This document shows, piece by piece, positions 1 to 6,261 of a DNA stretch of 6,846 nucleotides. The position numbers and the translations under genes were made by a program. The DNA is from Demequinaceae bacterium UBA4004 (lineage in GTDB: Bacteria > Actinomycetota > Actinomycetes > Actinomycetales > Demequinaceae): positions 1-6,846 of the forward strand of contig DGBM01000053.1 of assembly GCA_002384765.1 (NCBI GenBank), written 5' to 3'. The notes beneath the pieces were generated by a model. That model was not told the DNA's origin. It saw nothing but the letters and a program-made list of their open reading frames with translations, and ran no database searches. Numbering within the stretch: the first letter of the stretch is position 1; every line of letters begins with the position of its first letter.

Positions 1-1
1 C

Positions 2-235
2 AACTGGTCGCGTCGCTACAAGGCAAATGTGGAGAAGCTCGCCTCGGGCGACGTCATCCGCGTGGCCGAGGTGGTCCGCGACCTGTCGCGCCGTGACACC
101 GACAAGGGCCTCAGTGCCGGCGAGAAGCGCATGCTGTCCAAGGCTCGCCAGATTCTGGTGAGCGAGCTCGCCCTCGCCGAGAAGTGCGACGAGCCCACCG
201 CCGAGACTCGACTCGACGCGGTTCTCGCGTCGTGA
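2..235 (+). CDS. carD: CarD family RNA polymerase-binding transcription regulator, C-terminal part
   Basis: This is the last 77 residues of CarD; the 5' end lies outside the window. CarD binds the beta subunit of RNA polymerase and stabilises open promoter complexes, notably at rRNA promoters. The visible part begins with NWSRRYKAN, runs through [16 protein letters not shown] and [10 protein letters not shown], and ends in a helical tail ([14 protein letters not shown]). It matches the C-terminal DNA-contacting helical domain of mycobacterial CarD (about 162 residues) nearly position for position, as recalled. The Trp at the second visible residue corresponds to the conserved tryptophan that contacts DNA at the upstream edge of the -10 element. 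The N-terminal RNA polymerase-interacting domain is not in view. The TGA stop overlaps the ispD GTG start by four bases (GTGA), so the two are probably co-transcribed and translationally coupled. Identification is firm. Confidence 0.96.
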   Translation, partial: NWSRRYKANVEKLASGDVIRVAEVVRDLSRRDTDKGLSAGEKRMLSKARQILVSELALAEKCDEPTAETRLDAVLAS

Positions 236-900
236 CCACGGCGGCCGTCCTGACGGCCGCAGGTGGCGGCTCCCGACTGGGCCGCGACATTCCCAAGGGC
301 CTGGTCACGGTGGGCGGAGTGCCGCTGGTGCGGTGGGCCGCATCGGCTCTTGCTTCCGTATGCGAGCGCATTGTGGTGACCGCTCCCGCCGGCGCCCTTG
401 ACGACTTCGTCGATGCCGTCGCCGGGGTATCTGCTCGCGTTGAGGTGGTGGCCGGTGGTGCCACACGTCAGGTCTCGGTGGCGCGCGGACTGGAGCCTCT
501 CGCCGATCTGGACGCCCACGATGTGGTGTTGGTGCACGATGCCGCGCGGCCCTTCATGCCGGTCGCCGTGTTCGGGCGCCTGTTGGCCGGACTCGAGACA
601 TATGACGCCGTCATCCCCGTCCTTCCCGTGGTCGACACGATCGTTGCCGGCGTCGGCGGCGAGGTGAGGTACCTGTCGCGCCCCAGCTTGGGGTCCGTGC
701 AGACGCCGCAGGCGTTCCTGATGGGCGCCTTGCGGGAGGCGCACGCGCGCGCTCAGGCCGACGGCTTCGAGGGGACGGACGACGGTGTGCTGGCGTTGCG
801 CAGTGGCTATCGCCTGGGCACGGTCGAGGGAGACCCCCTCGGTGCGAAGATCACCTACGTCGAGGACCTTGAGGCGGCCGAACGAAGGATGCAGGGATGA
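232..900 (+). CDS. ispD: 2-C-methyl-D-erythritol 4-phosphate cytidylyltransferase
   Basis: IspD is a cytosolic enzyme that joins CTP to 2-C-methyl-D-erythritol 4-phosphate, giving CDP-ME and pyrophosphate in the MEP isoprenoid pathway. The 222-residue product has the usual family length. Visible motifs are the N-terminal nucleotide loop AAGGGSRLG (residues 9-17, with Arg15), PKGL (21-24, with Lys22), GGATRQVSV (75-83), VHDAARPF (101-108, with Asp103 and Arg106), QTPQ (157-160) and a late TDD (182-184). I chose the GTG at 232 because the family starts just before the first beta strand (AAVLTAAG) and this codon overlaps the carD stop. An upstream in-frame GTG at 184 would add an Arg-rich tail inside carD and is unlikely. 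No clear Shine-Dalgarno sequence precedes 232, so translation probably depends on coupling to carD. The stop overlaps the ispF start. Confidence 0.96.
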   Translation: MTTAAVLTAAGGGSRLGRDIPKGLVTVGGVPLVRWAASALASVCERIVVTAPAGALDDFVDAVAGVSARVEVVAGGATRQVSVARGLEPLADLDAHDVVLVHDAARPFMPVAVFGRLLAGLETYDAVIPVLPVVDTIVAGVGGEVRYLSRPSLGSVQTPQAFLMGALREAHARAQADGFEGTDDGVLALRSGYRLGTVEGDPLGAKITYVEDLEAAERRMQG

Positions 901-1364
901 TGCGCACCGGCATTGGGACTGACACCCACGCGTTCGGAACCCACACCGGACTGAGCCTTGCCGGGCTGCTGTGGCCCGACGAGGTCGCGCTGTCCGGACA
1001 CTCCGATGGTGACGTCGCCGCCCACGCGTTGTGCGACGCGCTGTTCTCGGCCGCACGGCTCGGCGACCTTGGCTCGAACTTTGGGACCGATCGGCCCGAA
1101 TGGGCGGGAGTTGCGGGCGTCGCGCTGCTGGCGGAGGCCGCCGCGCGAGTCCGGGCCGCAGGCTTCGACATCGAAAATGCCGCCGTTCAGGTGATTGGCA
1201 ACCGCCCGAAGCTGGGCCCGCGTAGGGCCGAGGCGGAGGCGACGCTTTCCGACGCCATCGGCGCCCCCGTGAGCGTGTCCGCCACCACCGCCGACGGCCT
1301 CGGCCTGACCGGTCGCGGCGAGGGGCTGTCGGCGATCGCGACGGCGCTGCTGTCCCACCCCTGA
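897..1364 (+). CDS. ispF: 2-C-methyl-D-erythritol 2,4-cyclodiphosphate synthase
   Basis: IspF cyclises CDP-ME 2-phosphate to ME-2,4-cyclodiphosphate with release of CMP; the family enzyme is a homotrimer with a zinc site. The 155-residue length is typical. Visible motifs are GIGTDTHAF (metal ligands Asp9 and His11), [18 protein letters not shown] (residues 32-49, third zinc ligand His43), GDLGSNF (56-62), and the C-terminal [15 protein letters not shown] (129-143), which carries the cytidine-site threonines and the conserved Glu142. The start is ATG at 897, which overlaps the ispD TGA as ATGA and has a Shine-Dalgarno GAAGGA at 884-889, seven bases upstream. A second ATG follows directly at 900, so the first residue is uncertain by one. 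IspD and IspF are separate here and not fused as in some proteobacteria. The kinase IspE, which acts between them, is not in the window. Confidence 0.96.
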   Translation: MMRTGIGTDTHAFGTHTGLSLAGLLWPDEVALSGHSDGDVAAHALCDALFSAARLGDLGSNFGTDRPEWAGVAGVALLAEAAARVRAAGFDIENAAVQVIGNRPKLGPRRAEAEATLSDAIGAPVSVSATTADGLGLTGRGEGLSAIATALLSHP

Positions 1365-1470
1365 TATCGCCGCGTGGCAGTGCCGTCCGCCGTGCGCGCG
1401 CTCGTCGCCGACGCTCCGAACCGCGGACGACGCCGCCGCGCCGGGCGGAAGCACGACTGGACGGGACCGG

Positions 1471-1484
1471 TAGCCTTGCACACG
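1471..1484 (+). promoter_or_regulatory. Putative -10 element and leaderless start for cysS
   Basis: TAGCCT at 1471-1476 fits the actinobacterial -10 pattern TANNNT. Seven bases lie between it and the GTG at 1484, so a transcript would be expected to begin at or next to the start codon. No Shine-Dalgarno sequence sits at the right distance, which agrees with a leaderless mRNA. No good -35 hexamer is visible 16-18 bases upstream. This would give cysS and rlmB a promoter separate from carD-ispD-ispF. It is an inference from motif and spacing only. Confidence 0.5.
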
Positions 1485-2905
1485 TGACTCTGCGCCTGTT
1501 TGACACCGCCACCCGCGAGGAGCGCGACCTGGTTCCGGTTGTGCCCGGCCACGTGGGCATCTACCTGTGCGGCCCCACGGTGCAGTCGAGCCCGCACGTG
1601 GGCCACTTGCGTAGCGCCGTCGCGATGGATGTGCTGCAGCGTTGGCTCGAGCGTTCGGGCGTGACCGTCACCCTGGTGCGCAACGTCACGGACATTGACG
1701 ACAAGACGCTGACCAAGGCGGCCGAGGCGGGTGTGGACTGGTGGGCCTGGGCCCTGCGTTTCGAGCGCGAGTTCCAGGCGGCGTATGCGGCCGTTGGTGT
1801 GAAGCCGCCGGCGGCTGAGCCCCGAGCCACCGGGCACATCCCCGAGATTGTGGCGCTCATCGCGACCCTGGTGGACAGCGGCCACGCCTACGAGAAGGAC
1901 GGCTCGGTCTACTTTGACGTGCACTCGTACTCCGCTTACGGATCGCTCACGAATCAGGGCCTCGACGATCTCACGCCCGCGCCCGACGCGCCGCCGGAGG
2001 ACAAGCGCGACCCGCGCGACTTCGCGCTGTGGAAGGCGCGCAAGCCCGCCGAGCCCGAGACGGCGTCCTGGGACTCCCCGTGGGGTCCGGGACGGCCGGG
2101 CTGGCACATCGAATGCTCGGCCATGGCGCGACGGTTCCTCGGCGACACGTTCGACATTCACGGCGGCGGGCTCGACTTGCGTTTCCCCCACCACGAAAAC
2201 GAGCAGGCGCAGTCGCGTGCGGCCGGGTACGGCTTCGCACAACTGTGGATGCATGCGGCCTGGGTGACGCAGTCCGGTTCCAAGATGTCAAAGTCCCTGG
2301 GCAACGGTCTGGGTGTGGACGAGGTGCTGTCGCGTTACCCCGCGCCCGCGCTCCGGCTCGCCTTGGCGCAAGTGCATTACCGCTCGATGCTCGAGTATTC
2401 GGACGCCACGATGGACGACGCGGCGGCGACGTGGGCGCGGCTCGCAGGGTTCGTGCAGCGCGCGTCGGAGCGGGTGGGGGCGCCGACCGACGAGCACGTG
2501 CGCACCGCCACCTTGCCGGCGGCCTTTGTCGACGCCATGAACGACGACCTTGCGGTGCCGCGTGCGCTGGCTGTCGTCCACGAAGCGGTGCACGCGGGCA
2601 ACGCGGCCGCGACGGCGGGAGACGCCGACGCCCTGCGGACCGCGCTGCTGCACGTGCGCGCCATGTTGGACACCCTTGGTCTGGACCCCGCGTCGGCCAT
2701 GTGGTCCGCATCCGCCGGCGCGACGTCGGCCGCCATGGCCGCCTTAGACAGCCTGGTGCGTGCCGACATCGCCGCGCGGGCTACCGCACGCGCCACCAAG
2801 GATTGGGCGACAGCCGACGCCATCCGGGACCGGCTCGCGACCGCGGGCATCGTGCTCGAAGACTCGGCAGACGGCGTGCGCTGGTCGCTCGCGGAGGAGA
2901 ACTGA
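1484..2905 (+). CDS. cysS: Cysteinyl-tRNA synthetase
   Basis: CysS is a class I aminoacyl-tRNA synthetase that activates cysteine with ATP and charges tRNA-Cys in the cytosol. The product has 473 residues, as expected. It shows the HIGH motif as HVGH (38-41) within [13 protein letters not shown], the KMSKS motif as SKMSKS (266-271), and the four zinc ligands that select cysteine: Cys29, Cys211 (in HIECSAMA), His236 and Glu240 (in FPHHENE). The C-terminal region has the family segment [15 protein letters not shown] (348-362) and ends in a basic/Trp region that includes [12 protein letters not shown]. Length and intact C-terminal domain favour CysS over the shorter mycothiol ligase MshC. The GTG start at 1484 fits the family N-terminus ([11 protein letters not shown]) and the -10-like motif upstream. 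The TGA overlaps the rlmB ATG by one base. Confidence 0.97.
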   Translation: MTLRLFDTATREERDLVPVVPGHVGIYLCGPTVQSSPHVGHLRSAVAMDVLQRWLERSGVTVTLVRNVTDIDDKTLTKAAEAGVDWWAWALRFEREFQAAYAAVGVKPPAAEPRATGHIPEIVALIATLVDSGHAYEKDGSVYFDVHSYSAYGSLTNQGLDDLTPAPDAPPEDKRDPRDFALWKARKPAEPETASWDSPWGPGRPGWHIECSAMARRFLGDTFDIHGGGLDLRFPHHENEQAQSRAAGYGFAQLWMHAAWVTQSGSKMSKSLGNGLGVDEVLSRYPAPALRLALAQVHYRSMLEYSDATMDDAAATWARLAGFVQRASERVGAPTDEHVRTATLPAAFVDAMNDDLAVPRALAVVHEAVHAGNAAATAGDADALRTALLHVRAMLDTLGLDPASAMWSASAGATSAAMAALDSLVRADIAARATARATKDWATADAIRDRLATAGIVLEDSADGVRWSLAEEN

Positions 2906-3858
2906 TGGCAGGGAATCAAAAGCGTCCAGGCGCCACGCGCAGGATCAAGAAGGGGCCGAGCATCGGCACCGGCGGCAAGGGCCGCAAGGCGCTGCAGGGC
3001 AAGGGCCCCACCCCCAAGGCGGAGGACCGCCCCTACCACCGCGCCTACAAGGCGAAGCAGGCATCCGAGCGCGGCGCAGAGAAGCGTTCTGCGCCTCGCA
3101 CCGGCGGTCCCCGCGACCGCACTTCCCAGGCGGACGACGTCATCATCGGCCGGAATTCGGTGCTCGAGGCTCTGCGCGCCGGGCTGCCCGCGAACGTGTT
3201 GCTGGTCTTCGAGCGGGTTGACGCGGACGACCGCATCACCGAGATCGTCTCCAAGGCGGTGGAACGCGAGATCGAGGTGCGGGAGGTCTCGAAGCCAATC
3301 CTCGATCGGCTGGCCGACGGCAGTCCTCACCAAGGCGTCGCGCTGGAAGTGGCCCCGTACGAGTATCTGCAGCCGGGCGACCTGCTGGAAGCGCCGAGCC
3401 CCATCAGGCTGATCGCGCTCGACGGCATTCAGGATCCTCGCAACCTGGGCGCGATCCTGCGGTCCGCCGCAGCCTTCGGAGCTCACGGGGCGGTCATCCC
3501 CGAGCGCCGTGCGGCGGGGGTCACGGTGGCGGCATGGAAGGTCTCTGCGGGCGCCGCGGCGCGGCTTCCGGTGGCCCGTGCCACGAATCTGGTGCGCGCC
3601 CTCGAGGACTACAAGAAGGCGGGGCTGTTCGTAGTCGGCCTCGACGCGGATGGCGACGTGGAGCTTGCGGAGTCCAATCTGCTCGACGGCCCGCTCGTGA
3701 TCGTGGTGGGCGCTGAGGGCGCGGGCCTGTCGCGGCTGGTGCGCGAGACGTGCGACCAGGTGGCGTCCATTCCGATCTCATCGGCCACGGAGAGCCTCAA
3801 CGCCTCCGTCGCGGCCTCGATCGCGCTGTACGAGGCGTCCAAGGCGGTTCCGCGCTAG
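2905..3858 (+). CDS. rlmB: 23S rRNA (guanosine-2'-O-)-methyltransferase RlmB, SPOUT/TrmH family
   Basis: RlmB methylates the ribose of G2251 (E. coli numbering) in the peptidyl-transferase P loop of 23S rRNA, using S-adenosylmethionine. The 317-residue product has three parts. Residues 1-75 are basic, rich in Gly/Lys/Arg and probably disordered. Residues 78-152 form the L30e-like substrate-binding domain (VIIGRNSVLEALRAG to PHQGVALEVAPYEY). Residues 167-317 are the knotted catalytic domain. SpoU motifs are intact: motif 1 NLGAILR (Asn180, Arg186), motif 2 GAEGAGL (269-275, Glu271) and motif 3 ESLNASVA (296-303, Ser297, Asn299). The ATG at 2905 has a strong Shine-Dalgarno GGAGGA at 2893-2898 and overlaps the cysS stop. 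E. coli RlmB, at roughly 240 residues, lacks the long N-terminal tail, so the tail is an addition. Other TrmH-family rRNA targets are possible, but the carD-ispDF-cysS context favours RlmB. Confidence 0.93.
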   Translation: MAGNQKRPGATRRIKKGPSIGTGGKGRKALQGKGPTPKAEDRPYHRAYKAKQASERGAEKRSAPRTGGPRDRTSQADDVIIGRNSVLEALRAGLPANVLLVFERVDADDRITEIVSKAVEREIEVREVSKPILDRLADGSPHQGVALEVAPYEYLQPGDLLEAPSPIRLIALDGIQDPRNLGAILRSAAAFGAHGAVIPERRAAGVTVAAWKVSAGAAARLPVARATNLVRALEDYKKAGLFVVGLDADGDVELAESNLLDGPLVIVVGAEGAGLSRLVRETCDQVASIPISSATESLNASVAASIALYEASKAVPR

Positions 3859-3882
3859 GTCGCGGCGGTCCGGGGGGAGCGC

Positions 3883-4734
3883 CTACGGGCTGTCGATCAG
3901 CCCGAGCGTGACAAACGCCTCGACGAGGCCCGCTTCTTCGGGGCCCGCCGCCACCAGGTCGGCGAGGGCCATGAGTTCCGGAGCGGAACCCTCGATCACG
4001 ACCGAGGTGCCCGCGAACTCGAGCATCTCGACGTCATTGGGTCCGTCGCCGCACGCCACCACGTCATCCCGAGTCATCCCGAGGCGTGCGATCGCCGCAG
4101 CCATTCCGGTGGCCTTGTTGACGGCCGCGAGGAAGATCTCTCCCGCTCCTTCGCCAAGATCACGCAAGGACGAGGAGACCGTGGCCACGTCGGGGCCGAT
4201 CAAAGCCGCGATCTTCTGCAGCGGCACCGGACCGGCGAAGGACATGATCTTCGATGGCCGGATCATCGTCAGATCCTCCTGGATGGTGAACGCGTCGACA
4301 AGGCTGCGCAGGCCCTGGGCGGCCGCGGCATCCGCCGTTCGCTCGGCGTGCCTCATCATCGCGGCCGCCACGGCTCGGCGTGCGTACGTCGCGGCGGGGG
4401 TTTCCAGGAAGTACAGGGAGTCGTTCTCGTCAAGAAGCCCCATGACCCGCGCGGCCAACTCGTCGGAGAATCGCACATCGAGCAAGGTCTCGCCGCGGTA
4501 TTCGACGTGAGCGCCCGCGGTCGCCACAAAGCCGTCGAAGCCCGATGCCCGCACGTCCTCGGGCAGCAACGACAGGGGGCGTCCGGTGCACAGGAACACC
4601 GCGTGGCCGCGGGAGCGGGCGGCAGCGACGGCCGCCGCGTGTGCGGGGGGGACCACGCCATGGTGAGCATAGGTGCCATCGAAGTCGAGGAAAATTGCGC
4701 GGCGTGCGGTGTCGCCGTGAGTACGGTTGGGCAC
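3883..4734 (-). CDS. Cof-like HAD-IIB family hydrolase (phosphatase)
   Basis: This is a 283-residue haloacid dehalogenase superfamily protein, probably a cytosolic metal-dependent phosphatase for a small phosphorylated metabolite such as a sugar phosphate. Motif I is LDFDGT (16-21; nucleophile Asp17, acid/base Asp19), motif II is CTGR (49-52, Thr50), motif III is Lys207 in NKATGM, and motif IV is GDGPNDVEML (229-238; Asp230 and Asp234). The large insert between motifs II and III is the cap, which makes this subfamily IIB (Cof/YidA/SPP-like). The cap sets specificity and does not reveal the substrate by eye. The start is GTG at 4734, preceded by GAGGAGGA at 4752-4745 with 10 bases of spacing. 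The gene begins three bases after the DUF4032 stop, so the two are almost certainly co-transcribed. It ends with TAG, 24 bases from the rlmB stop on the other strand. Confidence 0.9.
   Translation of the reverse strand: MPNRTHGDTARRAIFLDFDGTYAHHGVVPPAHAAAVAAARSRGHAVFLCTGRPLSLLPEDVRASGFDGFVATAGAHVEYRGETLLDVRFSDELAARVMGLLDENDSLYFLETPAATYARRAVAAAMMRHAERTADAAAAQGLRSLVDAFTIQEDLTMIRPSKIMSFAGPVPLQKIAALIGPDVATVSSSLRDLGEGAGEIFLAAVNKATGMAAAIARLGMTRDDVVACGDGPNDVEMLEFAGTSVVIEGSAPELMALADLVAAGPEEAGLVEAFVTLGLIDSP
3886..3904. terminator. Possible hairpin terminator between convergent rlmB and HAD genes
   Basis: A perfect 7-bp inverted repeat CGGGCTG (3886-3892) and CAGCCCG (3898-3904) encloses a 5-base loop. 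It begins 27 bases after the rlmB stop and covers the last sense codons of the oppositely oriented HAD gene. No T-run follows on either strand. It could stop rlmB transcripts as a U-less or Rho-assisted terminator, or be a chance product of GC-rich codons. Confidence 0.35.
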
Positions 4735-4737
4735 TGG

Positions 4738-6162
4738 CTACTCGTCCTCCTCGGGTGCGCGACGCGCCTTGGGCTGCGCGGTGACGGGGACTCGAGTGGA
4801 CTTGCGGCGCACCACCGCGGGCGTCGAGTCGTCCGGCTCGGGCTCCGGCACGGTGCCCCAGCCGTGGGTGTTGTCATTCTCGTAGGCGTCGCGCGTTTCG
4901 TACGTGGTGCCCAGCTCGGCGGTGAGGGCCGGAAGCTCCGCGGTCATCTCCGCGAGGGAACTGCCCAGCACGGCCTTCTCATCCTTCTTGGTGGGCAGGA
5001 TGTGCTTGACGTAGGACGCGGTGACCACCGGCATCGGCACGTCATGCCCGGCCGACTGCGCCAGGTACCAGCGATGTTCAAGTACCTCATGGAAGAGCTG
5101 GGCGGGCTCAAGCTTGCCGCGCAGGCGCTTGGGCACGGCGCGGATGGTGGGCTCGAAGATTCGGGTGAGCCACTGATGGGCTCCGAAGGTCTCGTCGTCC
5201 CCCGTGTCGATGTGCAGGGTGCGGAACTCGTCGAGATCGTTGAGCAGGCGGCGGGCCTGGTTCTCTTGGACGTCGAGGCCGGTCAGGCGCAGCAGGCGGC
5301 GCGAGTGGTGGCCCGCGTCCACGACCTTGGGTCGGATGGTCAGTGCGGTTCCATCCTCTGTCTGCTGCATGTCGATCTCGCCCACATCGAAGCCCATCGA
5401 GTTGAGGGCCTTGACGCGCTCCGACACGTAGTACGGGATGTTGGACGTGAGCGTCTCGGTCTCGGTGAGGGCCAGCCACAGCTGCTCGTAGCGCTGCGAG
5501 ATGCGCTCCGCGATCTCAAAGGGATCGACGCTTTCGTCGAGATCCTCGTTGGCTTGCAGGTCGAGCAATTCGCCAGCGATGTTGGTGACGGCGATCTCGA
5601 GGTCGTAGCCGCGCTGTCCGTCCGAGAGAACAGCGTGCATGTCGCCCGTCTCGGCGTCGACCAGGTATGCGGAGAACTCGGCCGCGTCGCGACGGAACAA
5701 CGCGTTCGACAGCGACACGTCACCCCAGTAGAAGCCCGTGAGGTGCAGGCGTACCAGCAGCACCGAGAGGGCATCGATGAGGCGCTTGAGGTTTCCCTTG
5801 CGCAGCCCTTGGCTGAACAGCGCGCGATACGGCAAGGAGAATGCGAGGTGCTCGGTGACGAGCGCCGCGGACAGCTCTTCGTCTGCATGGTCGACGCGTC
5901 CCGTCACCACGGCGACGGCCTTGACGCACGGGGCACCCAGACGCTCAAGTTCACGCAGCATCGCGAACTCCTTGTGTGCGATCCGCGGGTTGGTCTCCTT
6001 GATGGCGAGCACCGCTTCGCCATGCCGGACAAAGCGGACGACGTGGCGGGACAGGCCGCGCGGAAGTGCGGCGATGCGGTCCTCAGGCCACGCGCTCAGC
6101 GGCACCGACCACGGAAGGTCGATGAGCGCGGCGTCGGCGGCTCCTGTGATGCGCAGTGGCAT
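4738..6162 (-). CDS. DUF4032 domain protein with LPS kinase-like N-terminal half
   Basis: The 474-residue product is recognised as an actinobacterial DUF4032 protein; its function is unknown. Residues about 35-205 look like an atypical kinase fold: VLAIKE (51-56, Lys55 as the ATP lysine), a helix with Glu65 (HKEFAMLREL), WGDVSLSN (146-153, Asp148 and Asn153 resembling the kinase catalytic loop), and LVDAETG (167-173, Asp169 resembling the metal-binding DFG aspartate). Residues about 210-390 would be the DUF4032 region proper, containing a conserved-looking FEPTIRAVPKRLRGKLEPAQLFHEVLEHRW stretch in pieces (336-365). The tail from about 437 is disordered: Pro/Glu/Asp, then Arg/Lys/Thr, ending EEDE. 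No signal peptide or membrane segment is visible, so it is probably cytosolic. The ATG at 6162 has no Shine-Dalgarno sequence but has a -10-like motif just upstream. The family call is good; the kinase activity is inferred. Confidence 0.85.
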   Translation of the reverse strand: MPLRITGAADAALIDLPWSVPLSAWPEDRIAALPRGLSRHVVRFVRHGEAVLAIKETNPRIAHKEFAMLRELERLGAPCVKAVAVVTGRVDHADEELSAALVTEHLAFSLPYRALFSQGLRKGNLKRLIDALSVLLVRLHLTGFYWGDVSLSNALFRRDAAEFSAYLVDAETGDMHAVLSDGQRGYDLEIAVTNIAGELLDLQANEDLDESVDPFEIAERISQRYEQLWLALTETETLTSNIPYYVSERVKALNSMGFDVGEIDMQQTEDGTALTIRPKVVDAGHHSRRLLRLTGLDVQENQARRLLNDLDEFRTLHIDTGDDETFGAHQWLTRIFEPTIRAVPKRLRGKLEPAQLFHEVLEHRWYLAQSAGHDVPMPVVTASYVKHILPTKKDEKAVLGSSLAEMTAELPALTAELGTTYETRDAYENDNTHGWGTVPEPEPDDSTPAVVRRKSTRVPVTAQPKARRAPEEDE

Positions 6163-6176
6163 GTGTCCAGGGTATA
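6163..6176 (-). promoter_or_regulatory. Putative -10 element and leaderless start for the DUF4032-HAD unit
   Basis: On the minus strand the sequence TATACCCT (6176-6169) holds TACCCT, a TANNNT hexamer at 6174-6169, with six bases before the ATG at 6162. The overlapping TATACC (6176-6171), with eight bases of spacing, is an alternative -10. No Shine-Dalgarno sequence is present between the motif and the ATG, so the transcript is likely leaderless. I could not find a convincing -35 box. Confidence 0.5.
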
Positions 6177-6208
6177 GGGGGTCTCGGCACTCTTGTGTTG
6201 CGTCCAGA

Positions 6209-6253
6209 CGCGACGAGGGGCGACCCGGAAGCCCCGGATCGCCCCTCGTCGCG
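6209..6253 (-). terminator. Strong hairpin after the ABC ATPase gene, probable terminator
   Basis: A perfect 15-bp inverted repeat pairs 6209-6223 with 6239-6253 (outer arm begins CGCGACGAGGGGCGA on the + strand). Inside it, CCGG at 6225-6228 can pair with CCGG at 6234-6237 after one C/A mismatch, leaving a 5-base loop. The hairpin starts 8 bases after the TAG of the ATPase gene, read on the minus strand. No U-run follows, as is common for actinobacterial terminators. It separates the ATPase gene from the DUF4032 gene and probably stops or reduces read-through. Confidence 0.75.
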
Positions 6254-6261
6254 GTGAAGAA

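Noticed and set aside
184..231. Upstream in-frame GTG at 184 as the ispD start.
   Set aside because: It would add 16 residues, mostly Arg, ahead of the first beta strand of the family and lies deep within carD.
1384..1448. Short inverted repeats in the ispF-cysS gap (for example 1384-1390 with 1423-1429, and 1433-1437 with 1444-1448) as a terminator or T-box-like leader for cysS.
   Set aside because: Stems are only 5-7 bp; the first has a 32-base loop, no T-run follows, and no T-box or antiterminator features are visible. Such pairings are common by chance in GC-rich sequence.
16..1560. A 514-codon open frame on the minus strand, opposite carD, ispD, ispF and the cysS start.
   Set aside because: The product is Arg-rich low-complexity sequence with no recognisable domain, and it lies antisense to well-identified genes. 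Long antisense frames are expected in GC-rich DNA.
1187..2254. A 355-codon minus-strand frame opposite ispF and cysS, with a similar one at 2377-3486.
   Set aside because: Both are antisense to genes with intact catalytic motifs, and neither product resembles a known protein.
2029..2904. In-frame extension of rlmB upstream into cysS.
   Set aside because: It is a shadow of cysS in another frame. The ATG at 2905 has a strong Shine-Dalgarno sequence and matches the expected protein start.
1484..2905. Reading the cysS gene as the mycothiol ligase MshC.
   Set aside because: The 473-residue length and C-terminal tRNA-binding region fit CysS, and the neighbours match the cysS locus.
4348..6177. 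A 609-codon open frame on the plus strand, opposite the DUF4032 and HAD genes.
   Set aside because: It mirrors the sense codon bias, shows no family motif, and the minus-strand frames carry clear motifs and sensible starts.
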